DNA of 64,000 nucleotides from Corylus avellana (lineage: Eukaryota > Streptophyta > Magnoliopsida > Fagales > Betulaceae). The stretch lies in NCBI RefSeq assembly GCF_901000735.1, contig NC_081542.1, positions 17,313,093 to 17,377,092 on the forward strand, in the 5' to 3' direction. Position numbers and translations under genes: made by a program. This document shows, piece by piece, positions 33,843 through 43,904 of the stretch; the stretch's first letter is position 1; each line of letters begins with the position of its first letter. The notes under the pieces were generated by a model. It was not told the origin of the DNA, did not search any database, and was given only the letters and a program-made list of their open reading frames with translations.

Positions 33843-35381
33843 CTAGCCTCTGGTTTTTCTCGTAGGGAATGAAACCTGGCCATCACGCATGTTGTTGTAA
33901 ATAGTGAGAGCTTGAGCCATCATGCTGGAAAGTTCAGAGGCATTGCTAGGAAGCAGCACTGTGGTGCTCTCCTTAGCAATGTTGCTGAAAGCATCAATAT
34001 ACTGCTCAGCAATTCTCAAACTCACAGCGTCTACACCCCCAGTTTCCTGAATAGCCTTGGACACCACCTCAATCCCCTGCGCCGTGGCTTTGGCTTTGGC
34101 AAGAATGGCCTCTGCCTCTCCATGAGCTCTATTAATCTGATCCATCTTCGCAGCTTCCGACTCCAAGATCACGGCATTCCTCTGCCCTTCAGCGATGTTA
34201 ATGTTGGATTGCCTCTCACCTTCTGAGTCAAGCACTTTAGCCCTCTTCTTGCGCTCTGCCTCCGCTTGCATCTCCATGGCTACTCTCACCCCGGCAGGGG
34301 GCGCTATGTCTTTGATTTCATGGCGAAGACACTGCAAGCCCCAGCTTTCCGCCACCTGCCTGATGGCAAGCACAATCTTCTCATTCAAAGCGTCTCTCTC
34401 GGCAAAACTCCTGTCCAGGGTCATCTTTCCAAGCTCACTTCGCATTGTTGTCTGCGCAATCTGAACAATCGCAAAGATAGGATGCTCAACACCGTAAGAA
34501 GCTCGCTCTGGATCGACAACTTTCACGTATAGCACACCATCAATGTGGATAATAACATTGTCTGCTGTAATAGCAGACTGGTTGGCAATGGGAATAGCCT
34601 CTTCTTTTAATGAATGCGCTTATGCAATCTTATCAACCACCGGAATCAGAAAGTTGATTCCAGGCTTAAGAACCCGATGAAACCTACCGAACCTTTCGAC
34701 CACATAGGCCTTCTTCTCGGGGACAATTTGGATGCCCCAGTTTATGGGAGGACGACTAACCTGGTTATAAGCAAGTCGAGGATCCCCGCTGTGTGAAAAT
34801 TGACGGATTGATGAGTAATATTGGCGTGGAGATTGAGTGGGGCGGAGAGAGGGTTGCTTGAGAAGCAAGTTGAATATTGAGTGGCCGAACCTTTCGACCC
34901 CATAGGCCTTCTTCTCGGGGACAATTTGGATGCCCCAGTTTATGGGAGGACGACTAACCTGGTTATAAGCAAGTCGAGGATCCCCGCTAGCGTGTGAAAA
35001 TTGACGGATTGATGAGTAATATTGGCGTGGAGATTGAGTGGGGCGGAGAGAGGGTTGCTTGAGAAGCAAGTTGAATATTGAGTGGCCGAACCTTTCGACC
35101 CCATAGGCCTTCTTCTCGGGGACAATTTGGATGCCCCAGTTTATGGGAGGACGACTAACCTGGTTATAAGCAAGTCGAGGATCCCCGCTAGCGTGTGAAA
35201 ATTGACGGATTGATGAGGAATGATGGCGTGGAGATTGAGTGGGGCGGAGAGAGGGTTGCTTGAGAAGCAAGAAAGACGAGGTTAAAAGCGCTCTGAAACC
35301 TAAGGCCATGACTCCATTGTATTTCAAAGATTGCAGGTTGTGAAGGGTACCGGCTTTCGAGATCATATGCCTCATTATCAT
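33843..35381 (-). pseudogene. Stomatin-like protein (SLP/prohibitin family) pseudogene, intronless, N-terminal triplication
   Basis: On the minus strand the sequence encodes a mitochondrial stomatin-like protein. The N-terminal part reads NWGIQIVPEKKAYVVERFGR then FHRVLKPGINFLIPVVDKIA. After a stop (TAA 34620-34622, where relatives have Y in IAYVHSLKEE) it continues AHSLKEEAIPIANQSAITADN, GVLYVKVVDP, TTMRSELGKMTLD, GVRVAMEMQAEAERKKRA and ends FPTRKTRG-stop at 33843. The whole band-7/SPFH core is present without introns, whereas plant SLP genes are spliced, so a retrocopy is likely, though no poly(A) or TSD was found. The presequence-plus-start module is present three times in tandem and in frame. 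A Gypsy element sits in the stop codon. A short separate product from 34535 downward is conceivable but unsupported. Confidence 0.85.
34688..35271 (-). repeat. In-frame 201-bp tandem triplication inside the SLP pseudogene
   Basis: Units at 34688-34885 (198 bp), 34886-35086 (201 bp) and 35087-35271 (partial, 185 bp). Each encodes LLLKQPSLRPTQSPR, SSIRQFSH(A)SGDPRLAYNQ and RPPINWGIQIVPEKKAY. Unit lengths are multiples of three where complete, so the frame stays open across all copies. Copies are nearly identical, so the expansion is recent. Confidence 0.95.
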
Positions 35382-36037
35382 CTTCTCTGATGGACGTACA
35401 CTACAATTGAAAATTGAAATGGCTCTAGATCGAGTTTTTTCTCTGAGGTTTTAAGAGAGTGATATGAAAGGTACGTATAAACCCAACTTAAGCCCTTCTA
35501 CAGCTAAAAGTCTAAAACCCTTCTGCAAGAAACTAATTAAACCCTTCTACAGTTCTACAAGTCAAAAATGGAGACCCACGCATGCAGGTCTCCTCTTCTA
35601 TGTGTCCTCCGTGTGTTTTATTTAGTTTTTATTTTTAAAAAAAGTAATAATATAAGGATATTATATTGATTTTGGGTAACGTATGTAGCAAGTGACCTAT
35701 TTTCAGTTACATTTAACAAAAAATTTTAACGTAAAAGACTAAGTAAAAGGGGCAAGCAATTTGGGGGTCAATTGTAAATTTGTTTAATTTAAGGAAAACC
35801 TTGCAATTGAGGTGAAAATTCATGGACCTAAGTGTAGTTTTTCCTTATATTTTGATATTTCTACAATTCCTCATATGATTGCCTAGCTACAACTTTTTGC
35901 ACTTCACCGTAATTTAGTCTTGTCACCTCTTCTATATTTCATCTTCAATTAGACTATAAAATTTTCAAATTTTTTTTTTCTTTTTGATATGTTCACTTCC
36001 CAGTCAATTGAGTTATCCCTTGAAAACTATACATTAG
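35382..36037. other. Upstream flank of SLP pseudogene, no gene seen
   Basis: AT-rich, with weak imperfect repetition of CCCTTCTAC/CTGCAAGAAACT around 35488-35560. The stretch TTTAAG...AATTGAGGTGAAAATTCATGGACC at 35780-35850 resembles low-copy MITE ends common in plants but has no clear partner. Confidence 0.4.
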
Positions 36038-36690
36038 CAATGTCTCCGGTTGTTGTTGATATGGTCTTTTTTTTTTCTTTTTTTCTTTTAATTAGACTAT
36101 TAGCGACAACAATTGAGATTTCAATAGAAAATTATAAATTTTTAAAAAATTTATTGACGTGTTGGTATTGCCACGTTACTAATTACTGACGTGCCGAATT
36201 TCCCACGTCAAGAAAATATTTTCGGACGTTGCATTTTTGCCACGTCAGAAATTAGTGACGTGGCAAATAATTATGTATTTGCCATGTCAAAAAATGATTG
36301 TTTTTTTTTAAGTTGATTGACGTGTCAACTCCGGTTGTTGTTGATATGGTCTTTTTTTTTTTTTTTTTTTTAATTAGACTATTAGCGACAACAATTGAGA
36401 TTTCAATAGACAATTAGACGTCAGTAAAAAATATATTTTTTAAAATTATAAATTTCAAAAAAATGTATTGACGTGGTAAAATATAACACGTCAGAATTTT
36501 CTGACGTGTTAGTATTGCCACATCACTAATTACTGACGTGCCGAATTTCCCACGTCAGGAAAATATTTTATGACGTTGCATTTTTGCCACGTCAGAAATT
36601 AGTGACGTGGCAAATAATTGTGTATTTGCCATGTCAAAAAATGATAGTTTTTTTTTTAGTCGACTGACGTGTCAACTTCTCACTACAGCC
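36038..36690. repeat. Two tandem ~300-bp units rich in TGACGTG, transposon subterminal-like
   Basis: CTCCGGTTGTTGTTGATATGGTC starts two units (36043 and 36330). Each runs through ATTAGACTATTAGCGACAAC to a cluster of GACGTG/CACGTC hexamers in both orientations, with TTGCCACGT and GTGACGTGGCAAATAATT. The second unit has an extra 60-bp piece. Dense direct and inverted short repeats next to CACTACAG (36680) resemble the subterminal zone of a CACTA-type element, but orientation is inconsistent, so the class is left open. Confidence 0.6.
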
Positions 36691-36798
36691 CGGCCGTGAA
36701 ACAAAAATTTCCGCCATGTTATTAGCGACAACATCAACATTCTAAAATGAATTTTTTTTCTAAAATTAGCAACGACGATATTGCTAAAAGTTTGGTTT

Positions 36799-37733
36799 CT
36801 AATGACCAGTGGTGGAGCGGCACCCCCCAAATATTTTTAATTTTCTTTCCCACCGCAAAATAAAAAAAAAAATTCTTTTTACCTACCCAAGACACGGCAC
36901 CCTCAATATTAGTAGAACTACCATTACTTCTCAACACAGTTTCTACCTTGCTGTCTTCAATAAGGTTGTCAAGCAAAGTGGGGTTGATGATCTTTTGTCA
37001 TATATCGTGTCCAGACGCCACCATTATCATCACCAAGCAAAGTAACTCATTCTTTCTAACTCTCGGTCGCTTTTGTGTTAAATTTTTGTTCTAGTTTCTC
37101 TCTTTTACATAGTTTTAAATTTGAATTTTTCGATTTATTTTATCAGTTTCTTGTGGTAGTGTGGTGCACAGGGTGTGGGGTGGGAACGATCAAACTCGAT
37201 GATGTAGCTGCTAACTTAGGTCTTGATCTGATCTCTTATTATTAATTTTCTCATATTTATCTTTTCTATTTGTAATTTATTTATTTATTTTTTGTTTTCG
37301 TTTAATTATCTTCTGTTTGGACATTGGTTGCCTAGAAAATTGAATAAAAGTTAGTAAACCTATCTGTATGTATCTATGGAGTCTCTGGTTATCCAGAAAT
37401 AGAAAAACCCATAGGCATCTAAATCGAAATGGATTTTTCGATTTAGATTTGATGCTCGATGATTTTGTACTTCTAAGAGACCGTAAAGTGCATTTCTAGA
37501 CACTTTTTTTTTTTTTTTTTTGTATTTCTATCTTTTTGATATAGTGCTGACATGTTACATTTCTAATATATCAATTTAAGCACATATTTATGAACTTTTA
37601 TAGATATTTTTTTTGTGATGTATATACTGTGTAAATTACCAATTTTTTTAGGATGGAGAAAATTTTTAGGACTCCAAAAAAATTTTAGCGGTACCCCTAA
37701 TATAAAATGTCTGACTCCGCCGCTGCTAATGAC
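36799..37733. mobile_element. Non-autonomous hAT element (919 bp) with 8-bp TSD
   Basis: The perfect duplication CTAATGAC (36799-36806, 37726-37733) flanks 36807-37725. Ends CAGTGGTGGAGC and, reverse-complemented, CAGCGGCGGAGT are the hAT-type CAGYGGYGGAG inverted repeats. No transposase could be read; short frames inside are not recognisable. Confidence 0.85.
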
Positions 37734-37972
37734 CAAACTTAGAATTTCATCCTCATGATAGAAACAGTGAGGAAAACATTTATTCAAACGCATAGTGTGC
37801 AAATCTCTTTAAACTGACCTTAATTTAGCTCTTATTACTCTTTTTAAAGGAATTTTTTTTTTTTTTTTTCAACATCATTTTTGTCAAAACATTTAACAAA
37901 GATTTCATTTTTCAAAACACAATTTTTTTTTTTTTTTTAAAGCAAAAGGGTGTAAGAAAATTAGATTCAATC
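37734..37972. other. Flank before the palindrome arm
   Basis: T-rich homopolymers at 37853-37869 and 37923-37938. The right palindrome arm has an N gap at the matching point. Confidence 0.5.
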
Positions 37973-39216
37973 ATGACCACCATGGCACATGCTCTAGGGC
38001 TTAGCTTGCACTGTACACAGAACCCAAAACAAATAATAATGGAGTGGATTGGTTGAGTTTGAAGCCTATGTTGTAAGGGAATAAATAATCCATGCCCCAC
38101 TTTCCACCTCCCCCACATTTTATTATATGGTAGTTGAACCTTCGCAAATATTTCCTATGATTGCTGATAACAACGGTTAATGAAAGATGACGACATAAGC
38201 TCATGGATAGTGTGCCCATAAACAAACGTTGTTTATATAAATATTATACATTTGCAATCTTCTTGTTCCTGATACGCCGGATTCTATCCTTTGACCTATC
38301 CAACAGCTAACTAATTCATAAACAAAGGTTTGATTTGGTATCAAAGTCAGACATCACGTCATGAGTTCAAGTCATAAAGACGACGACCTATAGAATAGAG
38401 TAGGTCGTCTTGAACATTAGGAGAATGCCGTTTTTCATTATGGTCTCGAAACAAAATAGGGTTACAACTTATATATATTGTCAACCGTCAAAACTCTTGC
38501 ATGATGCAAAAAAATTCGTTGTACCTATATACTCTTACCATGTTAAATTATTATTTTTCTGAAAATGTTAAGCTAATAGAAAAATATAAATTATTAGTTT
38601 AATTATATGTTCGGAATAAGTCTCATCATGAGTCTCACCCAAACAATCTCATTCAAATAAGCTGTTAGATCAGAATCTCTTATATCAGATATTTTAGCTA
38701 AGATTTTCTCTCTCCCACGAACATCAATAAGGAAAGTGGTTACATAAAACCCTATAAAAGGTAGCACAATTCTAGGTAAAGGGGACTTGATTCCTCTAAA
38801 ACAAACTTAACTCATTGCTATATTTTCACTCCAAATAAAAATTTTAACTTGAGCATCAGAGTGTCCCTGGTCTCTGGACCAGCGGATCTTTTGACGCTTT
38901 TACTATTTTACAGGTAGCTCATGGTCAAGTGGTACCAATAACTGCACCAACAAATTCATACTAACACTAGCTGATAAAGTTGCCCATACTGATAAAGTTG
39001 CAGACGATAAAGAAGATCCAAATAATTAGAGAAGATAGTTGAAGTTGATCATATTATATATAATTTAGATAGAATCGAAAACTGTATCATTATCCAATCG
39101 TGTAAATCAACAACCATATAATGGCCGGCATGAAGTCTCACCAGATTTGTATGAGACACAAATCAACAACTTATTAATGCAGAAGTCAATAGGCATGGGT
39201 CAGCCTCATCGATCTG

Positions 39217-39250
<34 letters not shown>

Positions 39251-42200
39251 TTTGCCTTTTGAATTAACCACCTAATCTATAACGTGTTGGAATATATTAA
39301 ACTTAAACAGAATTGGGATTTTTCTTTGCCAATTGTAGGCAGCATCTGAGGATTAAGTGAACTCTTCTGGGGAAGGAGTCATTGACTACTTGCCCAGATG
39401 TGCTCTAGAAAGCATAGTATTCAATATTTCATGAAATTGATAATGATTATGTCAATGAAAAACATGGGCAATTAGCAATTAGGAATTAGCATAATGGAAA
39501 CAGGATAAGAGACAATCATTATCACCATCTCTTCTAGAGCTACTTTGACCACTGACTAAATTATGCTGATGAATTTATCAGGCTACTCCATGGTTGGAAA
39601 TCTCTTCCACAAAGTCAGAGAAGAGCATTCGCATCCGGTTCTTCAAACCCGCTAAAAAAAAAGAAATGAAGAATTACATCCTAAAATGTCTCTACATTTG
39701 ATCTTTACCTTTCTTCATTTTGGACAAAATGCTAAAATATTTTAAAGTAATGATATTTATTAAACTATTATACAATGAAAAGCGACGTTTAAATCAGCAA
39801 AGTCTTATATATGGTAGAACTAATTAGCAGAAAATGAGGCAATGAAAGTCATAACATAGTCATTTGTTTTGTTTTAGGCCCATAATGGGATGGGCCAATT
39901 TTGTGAACACATGAGGAAGTCATTTACTCTCACCCTATATATAAGTGAAGTTTGCTCATTAGGCATCACTAGGTCTTTATGTGAAAATTAGGGTTGAGAG
40001 TAATAGTTTCTCTCCACACACAAAACACAATCTTCTTCTATATGTTTGGGCATCTACAGGAGATTGATGGAGGTAGATATTGAAAGCTTGTCATGAGAAT
40101 ATTGAAGGTATGACATTGTTAGATTTATTCATATATGCTATGAAGAAATAACAAATTTATTATTGATTTATTCTAACAATTGGTATCAGAGCCTCTGTTT
40201 CTTTTCTTTATAGTTGTAATAAATCTCGTTTTAGACTGATTTTTTTTTTTTTTTTTTTTTCATCTGAAAAATATTGTGAACAAATAAGATTTGATTTCGA
40301 GTGAAGGTGGTAGTAGATCTGAATTTCTTGCCGCCACCACTGCTACGAATAATCTAAGTATACCGTTCAAAAAATCCTGATTTTTGGTGCCAAATACTCA
40401 TAAGTCGCTTAATCTGCTGCAACTTTTTTTTTGGGGGGGGGGAGGGGGGTGTAGGTTTTGTTTTCGATTATGAATCGCAGATTGTTTGCATTTTGGGTGG
40501 TATGAGATTACTGGTGATAATGGATTTGCTAAATCTGGGTCCAAATTGATAATGGATTGTCGTAATCTTCTAAAATAAAAATAAAAATTAGAAGAAACAA
40601 GCTTTTTTGGGGTCCGATATAATTCTCAGACCATAATTCTATCGTGGAATAGGTTTGAGCAAAATGGGTGCATCAATCAATTCATAAAGATTAACCGAAT
40701 TTAGTGTCATTTAATAAATTGCTCCCTGCTTCTGTATTCTTCTCAACACTATATTGGCATCTGCCATGTATTTATGGGTTATTTGGCAGTTTTAGCTATG
40801 GCTTTTATTGAATTGTGGATTTGGGTTTTGTACCGACTTGTTCAAAGTAACCATCTTTGTGTTTCAGTTTATGATTGCTAAAGTGGAAGTCAAAGCATAT
40901 GGACTTAATTTTTATTAAAAAAAAAAAAAAAAGAAGTTAAAGATGGACATGTGATAGAGCTATGTGTGAACTTCAACAGTGTGTGCATATGTGATGAAGT
41001 GATGAGATTTTTGCTTTTACATTAATTTACATATTTATCAAACAAAGCATTTAAAGATTAAATTTGGAACAAAGTTTTCCTCCAAACTAGGTTTGAAAGA
41101 ATTTCCTTCAACTTAGTCTATAAAAGTGACATGTGTCCATTTTTTTAATAACATGTGAGATGCACATGAGTTTTTAATAAAATTTATTCCAACTTTGTCC
41201 TTGCTATTAAAAAAACCTGTGCATCTCACATGTTCAAGGGACGCATGTCACTTTTATAGACTAGATTGAAATAAATTCATCTAACTCAGTTTGGAGGAAA
41301 GCTTTGTCCTTAAATTTGTGTGAACTTATTCTAGATTCATGTCTAACTATAAGTTGTTTGTATTTTTATAAACTTGGTTTTACTGGATATGAGGATTTTG
41401 GCGAAAGGGAGATTGGTCTCAATTGTGGTATTTATTTTGAGATCGATAAGTTTTTTGTGTAATATTTATTTCAACAATGTGTTTTATTTTTGTGAATATA
41501 TACATTGTTTTGTTTTTATGTATACATACGGTTTTGAGCATACTTATTATTTTTGTCCCAAAAATGAGGGCTTTGACACCTCCATTGATATTTATTTCAA
41601 TCATATGTGATGTATTTTGATTGAAATATTTTTTGTCGAGCGTAAATTGTTAATGTGTTAAATAGTATATTTATGTTCAACATAAAGATGTAAGCTTTAT
41701 GGTGCACGGATTGACAATTTCCTGCATGCGTGTTAAATGTGAAACATAGAATCCAAAATTTTTTATTTCCTTCGTCATGAGCAACAAGCGTTTTTGACCC
41801 AAGAGATTTTAAGTATTATTTCTTGGAGATATGTCATCTTATGGGAGTAGTAAGTTATATATTTTCTCATAAAACTTTGGTTCCAGCCCATAAGTTGATA
41901 AAATGCTATTGGTATAACTCTTGTATACGTGACACTCTATGATTTGTAAAATGACTCACATATAAGAGAAAGTTGAGTCAATGTAAAAAAAACTCACACG
42001 TGAATGAGAGATTTATTGTACATGCACATGTGAGTGTTATATTAAATAAATGTTAATATTAGCTTATCTTCTATACATGTATTGTTTTGTATACATTGTT
42101 TATTAGATTTGTGATTCTGAAATATTTGGTTATGAACAAATACTGATTTTAAGGTATGTGCTATACTAAATAAATAAATGGTGCATGTATTATTGCTTGT

Positions 42201-42595
42201 GAAATTTATATACATTCCTATTGAAATTAAGAAATTTTGTGCAATATGAATAATTGTGTTGTGTATAAAATCGATGATTTTGACCCGTTATGTTCCAACT
42301 CGTCGTGGGACAAACTGTGATAAATTGTTGGATTTTATCGTAAATTCAATAAATGATTTTTTGTGAACAAATAATTATGTTACGAATAAAATTGATGATT
42401 TTGACCAGTTATGCTCTCACCTATCGTGAGATTAACTGCAATAAATTGTTGGATTTTATCGTTAATTCAATAAAGAGTTTTGCGAACTTTGAGAGCATTG
42501 GCATGTCTAATACATGATGCATCATTGCCCTTATTGTAATTCAGTGATGCCGTGCATGTGGTGTAATTTGGTGGTTGCTACAGTTTTGTGTTAGG
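37973..42595 (+). repeat. Palindrome inner arm, left copy
   Basis: Inverted copy of 43905-48467, recognisable from ATGACCACCATGG at 37973 to GTTTTGTGTTA at 42595. It includes a TA microsatellite at 39220-39246 that is a CA/TA run in the other arm, and a Copia LTR with primer site. Divergence by eye is higher than in the TPK arm, with several indels. No host gene was found in it. Confidence 0.88.
39835..40192 (+). mobile_element. Copia LTR plus primer-binding site (left arm)
   Basis: The LTR (about 39835-40178) ends TCTAACA. Two bases later comes TGGTATCAGAGC (40181-40192), complementary to the initiator tRNA-Met as in most plant Copia elements. The LTR start TGAGGC is inferred. The downstream 2.4 kb to the gap has no gag or pol, so the element is a large non-coding derivative or is truncated by the gap. 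Confidence 0.75.
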
Positions 42596-42820
42596 AAAAT
42601 CATATATAAAATCTTTAGGTCAACGCGCTTTTATTAAAAACTCCCTGAGTTTTTTTTTTTTTTTTTTTGAAGTTTAGTCCCTGAGTCACTCGAAACTACT
42701 AGAAAACTCCTTATTGTCAATTTTTGTTAACTGTCGTTAGTCCACTCAAAACACCCTGTTTTATCTGATTAAAATATTAATATTTTATTAATTTAATTTA
42801 AAAAATTAAATCTTAAAAAA
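40193..42820 (+). other. Non-coding interior next to the Copia LTR, with ~121-bp tandem units
   Basis: Contains a G-run (40431-40449), A/T runs and two tandem units of about 121 bp near 42265-42480, sharing AAATTGTTGGATTTTATCGT and GATGATTTTGACC. No protein domain is visible in the small frames. Confidence 0.5.
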
Positions 42821-42920
42821 NNNNNNNNNNNNNNNNNNNNNNNNNNNNNNNNNNNNNNNNNNNNNNNNNNNNNNNNNNNNNNNNNNNNNNNNNNNNNNNN
42901 NNNNNNNNNNNNNNNNNNNN
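42821..42920. other. Assembly gap, 100 N, at the palindrome centre
   Basis: Exactly 100 N between the two inner arms; true spacer length unknown. Confidence 0.98.
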
Positions 42921-43571
42921 GTACACAATGGACTCTTACACACTATTTTTGTCAGAATTCTATTCTAAAGTCCGCAATAAAAAAAATGAACTACTATGCA
43001 TGATAAAACAAAATAATTAAATACAAATACTTAAAATAACTCGCTATCGAAATGATAGGACTAGGTAACCAAGTGCAAAGTATTTAACTATTTTCTTCAT
43101 CGTCCCAAGCATCCTACCAAATAATAATTTACCGAAAGGGCAAAGTAATTATTCATATGGACCTTGGTATAACAGTTCACAAAATAATAATCCAACATAT
43201 ATTTATTTATTTATTTTGAATAATATCCAATAAAACCCAAGAATTTATCATGGTTAGTTTCACGATAGGCGATCACATAATTACTCAAAATCATTTATTT
43301 CGATGTACAAGATTATCCATGTTGAACAACAACAACAAAACCCCAATAATTTATCATGATTAGTCCCACGATAGGCGGGTACATAAACACTCAAAATCAT
43401 TGGTTTGGTCTATAACAATAATATCCACATTAAACTGAAGGTTCATTTATCTCAAAATGGATATCATAATAAATGCACGTAGTTCAACTTCAATTGGAAG
43501 ATAATAGAAAATCATAAATATTACTTCCAATCATAATCAAAATGAACATTAGTCATAAATTGTATATCTCA

Positions 43572-43604
<33 letters not shown>

Positions 43605-43904
43605 CTTCTCTTAGGTAAAAGTAAAAATGAAATCCATTTATTTATCTCACTTAGTCTTGAAATATTTTGAAATAACTCATTAAAATGATTACCAAGTGCA
43701 CCTTTACAATGATAAAGACACAACATATTGAATAATTACTTGATAATTATTATAAAATATTCTGGACAAAAATTGATTTTTGTTCATTTAAATAAGAATT
43801 TTATATTCGCAAATAATCTCTAGATTTACACAAAGATATCTTTCAAACAAGTTAGAAATTTAACCAATGGACACAAAATAATATTCAATCAAAATAACAC
43901 AAAA
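42921..43904. other. Right-hand inner spacer with tandem-repeat relatives
   Basis: Two further diverged units with ATTTATCATGATTAGTCCCACG-like cores (43250-43440) resemble the reverse complement of the 121-bp units at 42265-42480. A T/A homopolymer pair is at 43573-43604. No gene. Confidence 0.5.

Larger units (their letters stand above)
26978..33846 (-). mobile_element. Gypsy (Ty3) deletion derivative with LTRs and TSD, nested in the SLP pseudogene
   Basis: LTRs 26983-27418 and 33430-33841 (TGATGCAG...CTACATCA) are flanked by the perfect pentamer ACTAG (26978-26982, 33842-33846). On the minus strand the 5' LTR is followed by TTGGTAACAAAGC, a degenerate tRNA-Met primer site. Without the nested Copia, only about 1 kb of interior remains: a gag piece with GEGKFNAKRWQHMEDQF and RFKLDIPEFQDCLHPKEFL (about 33056-33340), followed by a fused later segment ASPSIYDIYPDEEE. 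Most of pol is deleted, so the element could move only in trans. The LTRs differ by small indels and substitutions, so it is older than the Copia inside it. Confidence 0.88.

Noticed and set aside
33843..35381. Two separate genes, one for each SLP open frame
   Set aside because: The frames are the same and contiguous, broken by one TAA; together they make one stomatin-like protein.
40181..40192. tRNA-Met gene fragment
   Set aside because: The match is the 12-base primer-binding site after an LTR, with no tRNA body.
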